Shown piece after piece: positions 54,247-62,850 of a stretch of 64,000 nt of DNA. This DNA is from Palsa-506 sp963707065. GTDB lineage: Bacteria > Actinomycetota > Actinomycetes > Streptosporangiales > Streptosporangiaceae. Position 1 is the stretch's first letter; each line of letters begins with the position of its first letter. Under the pieces are notes generated by a model. That model had not been told where the DNA came from and searched no databases. It saw only the letters and a list, made by a program, of their open reading frames with translations. The stretch covers positions 124,001 through 188,000 of the forward strand of contig CAVPPJ010000013.1 in assembly GCA_963707065.1 (NCBI GenBank). The letters run 5' to 3'. The translations under genes and the position numbers were made by a program.

Positions 54247-54822
54247 ATGGGCATAGACATTCGGGGCTCCGCCACGGAGCATTCGGCGCAGCGGCCGGCC
54301 GCCAGCGGGGCCGCCGCGGCGGGCCGGAACCAGACGAGCGCGGAAGCTGGCGTCACCGCTCTCTTCGCGGCGCACTCGCTCGGGCTGATCCGGCTGGCGC
54401 ACATCATGCTCGGCGACCGGTCCAGCGCGGAGGACGTGGTGCAGGAGGCGTTCTGCGGCCTCTACCGGCGCTGGCCGCAGCTCACCGATCAGGCGAAGGC
54501 ACTGCCGTACGTGCGGTCTTCGGTGCTGAACGGCTGCCGCACGGTGCTGCGGCGCGGCCAGGGACGCGGCATCCCGTGGGCCAGCCAGCCATCGGCCGCA
54601 TCGGCCGAGGCGGCCGTCTTGTCGGGCGAGGAACGACACGAGGTCATGCGGGCCCTCCGGCGGCTGCCGCACCGGCAGCGGGAGGTCCTGGTACTCCGGT
54701 TCTACCTCGACCTGTCCGACGCGGAGATCGCCCGCGATATGGAAATCAGCCCGGGCACTGTCCGGTCGACGGCGAGCCGGGCGCTGACCGCGCTCGGCCG
54801 CTCGCTGGGAGGCACCCCATGA
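54247..54822 (+). CDS. ECF sigma factor, array unit 1
   Basis: 191 residues. Region 2 is LGLIRLAHIMLGDRSSAEDVVQEAFCGLYRRW and region 4 is ALRRLPHRQREVLVLRFYLDLSDAEIARDMEISPGTVRSTASRALTALGRSL. It belongs to the actinobacterial SigE/SigM-like ECF group, with a disordered ~35-residue N-terminus. Its stop overlaps the partner start (ATGA), so translation is coupled. First of three related pairs; it is intact. The ATG lacks a clear ribosome site. Confidence 0.85.
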   Translation: MGIDIRGSATEHSAQRPAASGAAAAGRNQTSAEAGVTALFAAHSLGLIRLAHIMLGDRSSAEDVVQEAFCGLYRRWPQLTDQAKALPYVRSSVLNGCRTVLRRGQGRGIPWASQPSAASAEAAVLSGEERHEVMRALRRLPHRQREVLVLRFYLDLSDAEIARDMEISPGTVRSTASRALTALGRSLGGTP

Positions 54823-56151
54823 ACACGACAGAAGAACTACTGCTGGCGGCAATCCGCGAGACGGCCGACGAGATCACCGCTGGCAGCACCCGGCCGCTCT
54901 CGCTGCCGGAGCCCGCGCGGCGGGTCCCGCGCCCACATCTGCTCCTGCGCGGCGGGCGGCACCCGAGCGGCTGGCGTCGTGCGGTGGCGCCGGCAGCCGC
55001 GGCCGCGTCGGTCATCGCCGTGGTCGCCGTCTCGCTGGTCCATTACCAGCGGCGGAGGCTCACGTGGCCAGGGACCGGGGCCCGGGCCGAGACGCCCGGC
55101 AGCCAGGGCGGCAGCGCTGGCCAGCGTCCCGCCGTACTACGTCGCCCTCACCGGCGATCCGCGGAATGCAGCAGCACGCCGTGGTCCGGGCCTCGGCAAC
55201 CGGGGCCGTCCTGGCGACGATCACGGCGCCCAGGCCATACCGCACGCTCACCTGGGTGAGCGGTGCGGCCGACGACCGCACGTTCGTCCTCGCCGCCCAG
55301 CGATGGTGGCGGATCACGAGAGGAAAGGGCGGCCTGGCGGCAGAGCAGCGGGATAGCGACACCCGGGTCAGGTTCTTCCGGCTGCGGCTTGGCCCGTCCG
55401 GGCGCGTGGCGCAGCTAACCACGCTGCCGCTGCCCGAGAAGCCGCAGGCGGCGCAACTGGCAGGCATCGCGCTGTCCCCCGACGGCAGCAAGCTCGCTAT
55501 CGCCTTGCACGGTTCGGGCCCGGCGAACGCGCAGCGAGACCCGAAGATCGGGGTCATCAGCCTGGCCACCGGGTCGATGAGAATGGATCTGGCCCGGTAC
55601 CGGATGGGTCGGCAACTTCAAGCCGCTGGGCGAGCCACTGTCCTGGACGGCAGACGGGCGGATGCTCGCGTTCCAGAAATGGACGGGAAGCAACGTCGCG
55701 GTGCGCCTCCTCGACACCACCGCACCGGGCGCCGACCTGCGGTCGGCCAGGCTGGTCGCAAGATTCTTCAACCGGGACGGAGTGTTCACCATCAGCCCGG
55801 GCAACACGATCATCACGCCGGACGGCACCAAGGTAGTGGTGCCGCTGGCGAGAAACACACTGCATCCCGACGCGATGGAGCTGCGAGATCGCCGAACTCT
55901 CGTCGAGCACCGGCAAGGCCGTGCGCATCCTGGATCCATGGCGATTCAAGGGACTCGGGGCGGCGTCGTGGCAGGACGTCCTGTGGACCAGTTCCTCGGG
56001 CAGCACGCTGATCGTCGAGGCTCCCCCGGGCACGGACCCGGCCGGGCACTGGATCACCCGCGCGATCGGGCCGGTGCCCGGCGTGCTGGCCGGGGGACAG
56101 TTCACGCCCCTCCCCCGGGCTCCGCAGAACCTGCTCGACGTTGCCTGGTAG
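54819..56151 (+). pseudogene. Partner of sigma unit 1, broken by four frameshifts
   Basis: The gene begins in one frame with MNTTEELLLAAIRET and a membrane helix (AAAAASVIAVVAVSLVHY). The exterior domain then reads in successive frames: ASVPPYYVALTGD, then SATGAVLATITAPRPYRTLTWVSGAADDRTFVL with ALSPDGSKLAIAL, then PLSWTADGRMLAFQKWTG, and finally VRILDPWRF to the stop. Shifts lie near 55040-55100, 55160, 55580 and 55880, and each needs one base skipped (+1). The repeated PDGSKLA/ADGRMLAF blocks are WD40-like (TolB/PD40) propeller blades. Compared with units 2 and 3 the original protein was about 440 residues. It is a pseudogene, or an assembly with several insertion errors. Confidence 0.8.
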
Positions 56152-56179
56152 GCAGAACCCGCTCGACGCCGCCTGGTAG
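56124..56179. repeat. Tandem 28-bp duplication of the partner gene's end
   Basis: Two adjacent 28-base copies (56124-56151 and 56152-56179) differ at three positions. Each contains the codons for LLD(V/A)AW and a stop, so the last residues and stop codon of the gene are duplicated just after the gene. Confidence 0.85.
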
Positions 56180-56196
56180 TGCCGCCGGACACGGCT

Positions 56197-56237
56197 GCAG
56201 CGGGCACGGCCGGTATACCCACGGCCGTGCCCGCTGC
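56197..56237 (+). terminator. Hairpin terminator between units 1 and 2
   Basis: Perfect 16-base arms (56197-56212 and 56222-56237) around a 9-base loop, followed by CTTGTCC. It separates unit 1 from sigma unit 2, so the three pairs are probably transcribed separately. Confidence 0.75.
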
Positions 56238-56283
56238 CTTGTCCGCGGAGGCAACTAGCCTGGCCCTCAGACGTCTCTGATAC

Positions 56284-56913
56284 GTGAAGGCTGAAATTCC
56301 GAACGCCGCAAAGGACAGTGACCTGCTCATCGGCGGTCTGAGCAATCGGCGACCGGCAGGCGCGCCGGACCGGGCCGGGGTTTTCGCAGGCACCCGGCCG
56401 GCGCAGATCCCGGCTGGAGATGCCAGGACGGCGGTCACGGCGCTCTATCAGGTCCACGCGGTCGGGCTGATCCGCCTCGCCATCATCATGACCGGCGACC
56501 GGCAGGCCGCAGAGGACGTGGTGCAGGAGGCCTTCTGCGGGCTGTTCCGCCGCTGGGCTCACCTGGCCGACCAGGACAAGGCCCTCAGCTACGTACGTTC
56601 GTCTGCCCTGAACGGATGCCGGTCGGAACTGCGCCGCCGGATCAGGAATGAGCGGCGGGCCACCCGGGACACCGTGCCGGCGGATGCCGAGTCCGCCGAG
56701 TATGCGGCTCTCGTCGGCGAGGAGCACCGCGAGGTGCTGGCCGCGCTGCGGCGGCTGCCCGACCGGCAACGGGAAGCGCTGGTGCTCAGGTTCTACCTCG
56801 ATCTCTCCGAACCCGAGGTCGCCGCCGCCATGGGCATCAGCCAGGGCACCGTCAAATCCACCACCTCCCGTGCGCTCGCCGCGCTCGGCCGGCTCCTCAA
56901 GGAGGATCGATGA
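56284..56913 (+). CDS. ECF sigma factor, array unit 2
   Basis: 209 residues, closely related to unit 1: VGLIRLAIIMTGDRQAAEDVVQEAFCGLFRRWAHL (region 2) and ALRRLPDRQREALVLRFYLDLSEPEVAAAMGISQGTVKSTTSRALAALGRLL (region 4). GTG start. An AAGGAGG box inside its last codons serves the overlapping partner start (ATGA). Intact. Confidence 0.85.
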   Translation: MKAEIPNAAKDSDLLIGGLSNRRPAGAPDRAGVFAGTRPAQIPAGDARTAVTALYQVHAVGLIRLAIIMTGDRQAAEDVVQEAFCGLFRRWAHLADQDKALSYVRSSALNGCRSELRRRIRNERRATRDTVPADAESAEYAALVGEEHREVLAALRRLPDRQREALVLRFYLDLSEPEVAAAMGISQGTVKSTTSRALAALGRLLKEDR

Positions 56914-58206
56914 ACACGATCGAAGACCGCCTCCGCGCGGCCGCGCAGGCGGCCGCCGGCACGGTTGCGCCCGGCAGCGCACCGCCGCTGCGGCTGCCTG
57001 ACCGGCCAGCACGCCGCTTCGGCATAACCCGGCCCGCCGCACCGCGGCGGCTGGCGGCGCTGGGCCGCCCCGCTGGCCGCGGCCGCCTCGGTCATCGCCG
57101 TGGTAGCCGCCTCGCTGGCCATCACCGGCGGCGCGCGCGCGCCCGCGCCGGGGACCGCCGCGACCCGGGCAGCTGCGCTCGCCAGCGTTCCGCCCTACTA
57201 CGTCGCCCTGACCGGCTACACCGGCGACCTGATGGCGCACTGGCACGCTGTCGTCCGCGCCACGGCGACCGGGACCGCGCTCGCGACAGCGAGCCCGCCC
57301 CGGCCCTACCGCACCTTCAGCTGGGTGAGCGGTGCCGCTGATGACCGCACGTTCGTCCTGGCCGCGCAGCCCTGGGTGCCCGGAGCCAGCCCGACGCGAA
57401 ACGCAAACGAGCCCACGAAGTTCTTCCTGCTGCATTTCGATCCAGCCACGGGCGCTGCGCCACTGACCGCCCTGCCCATCACGGAAAGGGAGGGCTACCG
57501 GGTCATCGGCTTGGCGCTGTCCCCCGATGGCAGCAAGCTTGCCGTGGTCCTCGCCACGCCGCACGAGCCCCAGCAGTCCCGGAAGATTCAGATCTTCACC
57601 CTCGCCACCGGATCACAGCACGACTGGACATGGGCGGGCCGGGGGTGGGTCGGCACGCAGAGCAGCCTCGGGCAGCCTCTCTCCTGGGCGGCGGACGGCC
57701 GTACGCTGGCGTTCCAGCAGTGGACGGGACAGCACCTCAACGTCCGGCTGCTCGACACCGCCGCCGCGGGCAGCAGCCTGCGATCAGCCCGGCCGGCCGT
57801 GGCCGTGTTGTCGTCCAACAACGACAACAGCAATAGCCTCCTGACACCGGACGGCAGGACGGTCATTTACGCGCCTGTGCAGGTCACGCAGGGGAACACG
57901 CTTCATTCCAGATTCCGCGAGAAGCTTAACTTCGCCGAATTCTCCGCTAGCACGGGAAAGCTCGTGCGGACCCTGGACCCCTGGTGGTTCAGCCTGGGAC
58001 CCGGCGGGATTCCCTACCAGTCAGTGCTCTGGACGAACTCGTCGGGCGCCACGCTGATCGTCATCTCGCCGCCGGGGGCGAGCCCGGCCGGGCACTGGGT
58101 CCGCCGCTCGATCCCGCCTGTCCTCGGCGTTCTGACCGGGAATCACTTCACGCCCATCCCCGGCAGCCCCACGGCTAACCAGAACATCACCAGCGTCGCC
58201 TGGTAG
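56910..58206 (+). pseudogene. Partner of sigma unit 2, one frameshift before the membrane helix
   Basis: The start MNTIEDRLRAAAQAAAGTV and linker read in one frame. From about 57015-57050 the sequence continues in the +1 frame: GWRRWAAPLAAAASVIAVVAASLAITGG (membrane helix), ASVPPYYVALTG, then a full WD40-like exterior (ALSPDGSKLAVVL, PLSWAADGRTLAFQQWTG, LLTPDGRTVIYA) to a stop at 58206. Apart from this single shift the gene looks healthy, about 430 residues, so it is the best guide to the family. Confidence 0.8.
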
Positions 58207-58313
58207 AGCCGCCGCATCCCGGCCTGGCGAGCGCGCACGTCACCAGTGGTTGACCGGCGTGCGGAAAACAGCCCCGCCGCACAGCACATCAGGGTGCCCG
58301 GTGCATTTACTAC

Positions 58314-58326
58314 TCAGGGACCCTGA
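58314..58326. promoter_or_regulatory. Palindrome upstream of sigma unit 3
   Basis: TCAGGG-a-CCCTGA, a perfect 6-bp-arm palindrome ending 14 bases before the unit 3 start codon. A half-copy (ATCAGGGT) lies about 35 bases further up. Possible operator; weak evidence. Confidence 0.3.
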
Positions 58327-58340
58327 TCCACGGAGGCGGG

Positions 58341-58854
58341 ATGACGTTCGAGGAATTCGCCGGCGACCCGGCTGCCTGCGTTGCTGAATTTCGCCGCCGT
58401 GCTGGCCGGTGACCGGGCGATCGCGGAGGACCTGGCCCAGGACGTGATGATCCGCGCGTACTCCCGGTGGGGCCGGATCGGCGGCCTGGACCAGCCGGAA
58501 CTCTATGTCCGCAAGATGATCCTGAACGAGTTCCTGTCCTGGCGGCGGCGGTCCTGGCGGCTGATCCCGTCGAGCGACGCGGGGACCGGGCGCGGCAGCA
58601 CCGCGCCAGATCACGCGCAGGAGTACTCCGAACGCGACGCACTGCTCGGCGAACTGGGGAAGCTGCCCAGGCGGCAGCGCGCCGTGCTCGTTCTCCGCTA
58701 TTACGAGGACCGCCCCGATGCCGAGATCGCCGAGCTTCTCGGCTGCGCGCCGGGCACTGTCCGCGGCTACGCGTCCCGGGCGCTCGCGGCGCTGCGCGTC
58801 GAGCTGAGCCAGGAACCGCCGCGGCTGCCCGTGGCTTACAAGAAGGAGAGCTAA
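58341..58854 (+). pseudogene. ECF sigma factor, array unit 3, frameshift near its start
   Basis: From the ATG at 58341 (GGAGG box upstream) the sequence reads MTFEEFAGD, then one extra base near 58366 throws it out of frame. The next frame continues RLPALLNFAAVLAGDRAIAEDLAQDVMIRAYSRWG and a full region 4 (LPRRQRAVLVLRYYEDRPDAEIAELLGCAPGTVRGYASRALAALR). Almost the whole protein remains usable from a TTG at 58381, losing only ~13 residues, so it might still work if that codon is used. Confidence 0.65.
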
Positions 58855-60111
58855 TGCGAGTGGAAGACGACCTGCGGGCCGCGCTGAGCTCGCTGGAACG
58901 CCACGCACCCGACCCGGCCACCGTGCTGCGGGCCGCCCGCGGGCGCGCCGCCGGGCAGCGCGGCAGTGCCCTGCCCCGGTGGATCACGGCGCTGGCCGCG
59001 GCCGCGTCAGTGATCGCCGTGGTGGCCGCCTCGCTGGTGATCACCAGTGCCGCGCACCACCGCCTGGCCGGGTCCGCCGCGGCATCAGGCCGAGCCGAAG
59101 GCGGCGGCCAGGATCCCGCCGTTCTACCTCACCTTTGCCGGCGGCCGGGGAGGCCGGCAGCATCTCGTGAGTCACTCAACGGCCACGGGCGCGGTGCTAG
59201 CGACGATCTTGCCGCCTAAGCCATACGGCAACTTCTCGCTGGTGACCGCCGCCGCTGACGACCGCACGTTCGTCCTCGCCGCGGAACGCTGGCAACCGAC
59301 ATCCCCGACGAGGTTCTTCCTGATCCGGCTCGGCAGGGACGGTCGGCCGCAGCAGTTCGCCGCATTGCCGATCCCACAGCTGCCCGCGGGGGAACTGGCG
59401 TCGGCCATCGCGATAAGCCCGGATGCCAGCAAGCTCGCCGTGGCTGTCGAGAAGGCAGACAACACGGAGAACCCGGAAATCCGGGTTTTCACCCTCGCCA
59501 CCGGATCGGAGCGAACGTGGGTGTGGCATGGCCATGCCACGATTACCAACAACGCGGCCAGCGGCCAGCCGCTTTCCTGGTCGGCAGACGGGCGGACGCT
59601 CGCATTCCAGCAATGGATCGCCGGCAGCATCGATATCCGCCTGCTCGACACCACGGCACCGGGTAACGACCTGCGATCGAGCAGGCTGATCCTTGACTTC
59701 GCCCACGAGCAGGAATCCCTGCACTTCGTGCACGGGAAGGCCAGCAGCATCTTCGGCTACAGCGCCCTTCTTACCCCGGACGGCACCAAGATCGTCCTCG
59801 CCACCGTGACCGAGACCAAGCCGCCGATCAGGTCGGAACTTGCGTTCACCGAATTCTCGGCGAGCACCGGGAATGTCGTGCGCGTCCTGGGCAGGTGGCG
59901 GTTCAGCGCGTACCCGGGCCAGGTCCAGGACGTGCTGTGGACGAGTGCCACGGGCAACACGCTTATCGTCATCGCCCACAAGCCGGGAGCGAACGCCATC
60001 ACCCACAACATGGCCAACTATCCCATTGAGATCGGCGTCCTCACCGGGAACAAGTTCACCCCGCTGCATGGGGCGCCGTCGGCCAGCACGAATGGCTGGC
60101 CCGTCTTCTAG
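58854..60111 (+). pseudogene. Partner of sigma unit 3, one frameshift after the membrane helix
   Basis: The start overlaps the sigma stop (TAATG) with GGAGAG upstream. MRVEDDLRAALSSLERHAPD and a membrane helix (WITALAAAASVIAVVAASLVIT) read in frame. After a +1 shift near 59050-59095 the exterior reads KAAARIPPFYLTFAGG, SATGAVLATILPPKPYGNFSLV-like, PLSWSADGRTLAFQQW and TPDGTKIVLA to a stop at 60111. As in units 1 and 2, one shift separates the anchor from the WD40-like exterior. Confidence 0.75.
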
Positions 60112-60161
60112 CTCACTTGCGTACCCACGCCGGGCGGGCGGCATCCGTGCCAAACTCAGCC

Positions 60162-61046
60162 ATGGACATGCCGAGCGGGAGCGTGGTCGGGCTACTGCAT
60201 CCAGGCGAGATGGGTGCCTCGGTGGGCCGCTGCCTGACTGACGCCGGGCACGTCGTGCTGTGGGCGTCGCAGGGCCGCGGGCCGGAGACGGCCGGGCGGG
60301 CCCGGGCAGCCGGCCTGGAGGACGTCGGGACCGCGGAGGAGGTAGCCGGGCACGCGGAGATCATCCTGTCGATCTGCCCGCCGTACGTGGCCCTGGACAT
60401 GGCCTGGGCGGTGCAGGGGTTCAGCGGCCTGTACATCGACGCGAACGCGATCTCGCCGGCCACCGCCCGCGAGGTCGCGCTGATGGTGGAGGAAGGCGGC
60501 GCCACCTACGTCGACGGCGCGATCATCGGCCCGCCGCCACTCGCCGCGGGCAGCACCCGCCTTTACCTGTCCGGCCAGCACGCGCCTGCCGTGCGCGCTC
60601 TGTTCGCGGGCACCCCGCTGGATGCCCGGGTAGCCGACGGCGGCGCGACCGCGGCCTCGGCCGTGAAGATGGCCTACGCCGGGTGGACCAAGGGCGCGGC
60701 GGCGCTGCTGCTCGCGGTGCGCGCGCTGGCCAGGTCCGAGGGCGTCGAGGACACGCTGCTGCAGGAGTGGGCGCTGTCTCAGCAGGCGCTGGCCGACCGT
60801 TCCCGCGGTGCCGCTGCGTCGGCGACCGCGAAAGGCTGGCGCTGGGTAGCCGAGATGGAGGAAATCGCGGCGAGCATGAGCGCGGCCGGCCTGCCGGACG
60901 GGTTCCATCAGGGCGCGGCGGAAGTCTTCCGCCGCGCACCGCAGGCCGGCTCGGCCAGTCCCGCCACTGGCGATCAGGCCCTGGATGCCGTGCTGGCAGC
61001 GCTGGCGCCCGCCTGGGCGGATGACCGGCCGCCAGCGCCCGGCTAG
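60162..61046 (+). CDS. NAD(P)-dependent dehydrogenase, DUF1932 type
   Basis: 294 residues. The Rossmann motif is VVGLLHPGEMGASVGRCLTDAGH, and YVDGAIIGPPPLAAGSTRLYLSGQ with AVKMAYAGWTKGAAALLLAVR marks the 6-phosphogluconate dehydrogenase-like fold and DUF1932 C-terminal domain. This places it among beta-hydroxyacid dehydrogenases of unknown substrate. The ATG at 60162 is preferred because the fold starts soon after. Confidence 0.85.
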   Translation: MDMPSGSVVGLLHPGEMGASVGRCLTDAGHVVLWASQGRGPETAGRARAAGLEDVGTAEEVAGHAEIILSICPPYVALDMAWAVQGFSGLYIDANAISPATAREVALMVEEGGATYVDGAIIGPPPLAAGSTRLYLSGQHAPAVRALFAGTPLDARVADGGATAASAVKMAYAGWTKGAAALLLAVRALARSEGVEDTLLQEWALSQQALADRSRGAAASATAKGWRWVAEMEEIAASMSAAGLPDGFHQGAAEVFRRAPQAGSASPATGDQALDAVLAALAPAWADDRPPAPG

Positions 61047-61060
61047 GCAACCGGGGCCCC

Positions 61061-61144
61061 GCCAGGATCAAGGCGGGCGGGCGGCCAGGATCAAGGCAGT
61101 GGACACCCGCCAGGATCAAGCAGCGGGCGCCCGCCAGGATCAAG
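61061..61144. repeat. Four 12-bp direct repeats at ~24-bp spacing
   Basis: GCCAGGATCAAG occurs at 61061, 61084, 61109 and 61133, with start-to-start distances of 23, 25 and 24 bases. The last copy ends seven bases before a TATTAT -10-like box (61151-61156). The regular spacing suggests regulator binding on the same face of the helix. Confidence 0.8.
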
Positions 61145-61187
61145 GCGCATTATTATCGGTCCAACCAGTCGGCAGTCCGGAGGGGAC

Positions 61188-61823
61188 ATGAGGCCGCGCT
61201 TCGGCCGGCGCTACTCGCGCCTCCTTGCTGGCATCGTCGTCGTGCTGCTCGTTATCGGTGCCTTCCTGACCCGCGGGCCGATCGGCCTCGGCAACGGGCC
61301 GCTGTTCTTCGAGTCGTTCAGCATCTCCGGCTGGCCCGATCCCCGCGGCGTTCCGGTCGGGCTCGTCGCGCCCGTCATCAACCACGGAAAGACAGCCGCG
61401 GTCATCAACGGCGTCACCCTGGTCGGCGGCGGCAACGGGTACCCGGCACCGCGGCTGATCGCCGTCTATGCCGCGCATGACGCCGGCTGCGCGGCTGTCG
61501 GCGCGGTGTCTGACCCCGATAGCCCGGTCGGTGCCAGCTCGTGCGCCACCGGGCGGTTGCCGCTGGCGGGCCTGGCCATCCCGCCGAGCCGGAAGGTGAC
61601 CGACCGCATCACCGGCGACCTGGTGGCGGTGTCCAGCCTCGGGCTGGTGGCCGAGGCAGCGGCGCCTGCACCCGGGCACTGCTGGACGCTGAGGTCGATG
61701 GCCATTCACTACCGGGTTGGCATCCGGCACTACACCGCGACGGCGCAGGAGGCCGCCGCGGTCTGCGGCCGGGGGGTGTCCAGCACGGATCTGCAGACGG
61801 CGATGAACTCCCTCAGCGGCTGA
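61188..61823 (+). CDS. Secreted or membrane-anchored protein of unknown function
   Basis: 211 residues. An N-terminal membrane helix (LLAGIVVVLLVIGAFLT) is followed by a beta-rich exterior domain with four cysteines (DAGCAAV, ASSCATG, GHCWTL, AAVCGRG). No family recognised. It lies just after the direct repeats at 61061-61144, so its expression may depend on them. GGAGGGG precedes the ATG. Confidence 0.75.
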   Translation: MRPRFGRRYSRLLAGIVVVLLVIGAFLTRGPIGLGNGPLFFESFSISGWPDPRGVPVGLVAPVINHGKTAAVINGVTLVGGGNGYPAPRLIAVYAAHDAGCAAVGAVSDPDSPVGASSCATGRLPLAGLAIPPSRKVTDRITGDLVAVSSLGLVAEAAAPAPGHCWTLRSMAIHYRVGIRHYTATAQEAAAVCGRGVSSTDLQTAMNSLSG

Positions 61824-61849
61824 CTATCCGGCCCGGCCGGTTCTCCCGG

Positions 61850-62746
61850 CTAGCCGCGCCGGCTCGGATCGGCAAGCAGCAGCAGCCCGCGGATCCCGGC
61901 GTCCATCAGCAGGCCAGCCATGGCGATGGTGATGATCCCGGCGAAGACCAGGGCCGTGTCCAGGTAATCGCCGGCTTGCATGATCATGAATCCCAGGCCG
62001 CTGGTGGCGGCGAGCAGCTCGACGGCGACGATGCTGCTCCAGGCGCCGGCCATGGCGAAGCGCATGCCGGTGAGGATGAACGGCAGGGCGGCCCGGATCT
62101 GCACGTGCAGCATGGCGTACCGGGAGGAGGCACCGAGCGTCCTGGCGCACAGCCGCAGGTCGTCGGGGACCTCGTCCAGGGCCGCCACCGTCGTTACCGC
62201 CATCAGCGGCACCACCCCGACGATGATCAGCACCTCCTTGGGCATCTCCCCGATGCCCAGCCAGACGATGAAGAGCGGGATGAAGGCAAGCGGCGGCAGC
62301 GGCCGGAGGATCTCGATGACGGGATCGACCAGATGCCGCATCACCCGGCTGGCCGACATCGCGGCGCCGAGCGCGATCCCGCAGGCTACGCCGATGATGA
62401 AGCCGATCAGGATCCGCTGCAGGCTGATGTAGAGGTCAAACCAGATCGGCTTGCCCTGCGCCGGGTAAGGGTGATCCAGGTAGTGCAGGAACTGCTGCAC
62501 TGTCTGGGCGACCGACGGCAGGGCCACCTGGTCGTTCAGGATCATCGCGGCCGCCTGCCAGAGCAGCAGCAGCGCGGCTATCCCGGCCGCGCCGGTCGCC
62601 ACCCGGCGGCTCCTGGCGCGGCGCCTGGCCCGCCGGTGGGCGATGAGCTCGGCGCGATCGTCGAGTTCATCGTGATTGCCAGCGTCCTGTCCCGGCGGCC
62701 GGTCCATGGTGGCCACGGCGGTGTTGAACGAGTACCAGCCTGACAT
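61850..62746 (-). CDS. ABC transporter permease, nitrate/sulfonate/taurine type
   Basis: 298 residues with about six helices. The EAA loop EVPDDLRLCARTLGASSRYAMLHVQIRAALPFILTGMRFAMAGAW marks the SsuC/TauC/NrtB permease family. It is paired with the ATPase at 62851 and the binding protein at the window edge. The substrate (sulfonate, taurine, nitrate or similar) cannot be told. GGGAG eight bases before the ATG. Confidence 0.9.
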   Translation of the reverse strand: MSGWYSFNTAVATMDRPPGQDAGNHDELDDRAELIAHRRARRRARSRRVATGAAGIAALLLLWQAAAMILNDQVALPSVAQTVQQFLHYLDHPYPAQGKPIWFDLYISLQRILIGFIIGVACGIALGAAMSASRVMRHLVDPVIEILRPLPPLAFIPLFIVWLGIGEMPKEVLIIVGVVPLMAVTTVAALDEVPDDLRLCARTLGASSRYAMLHVQIRAALPFILTGMRFAMAGAWSSIVAVELLAATSGLGFMIMQAGDYLDTALVFAGIITIAMAGLLMDAGIRGLLLLADPSRRG

Positions 62747-62850
62747 TGTTCATGCTCCCTTGCGGGCTGCGAGGCCCGCGCGAATGCGGGCCAGGAGAGT
62801 GCGGGCTGCGGGTTGGCGGACGGCGGGTAAGCAGGCCGCGGGCGTGCTCC

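Noticed and set aside
54247..60111. Programmed frameshifting as the main explanation for the array
   Set aside because: The breaks lie at different places relative to the membrane helix, one partner has four of them, and I see no common slippery sequence or downstream structure. Kept only as an option to test.
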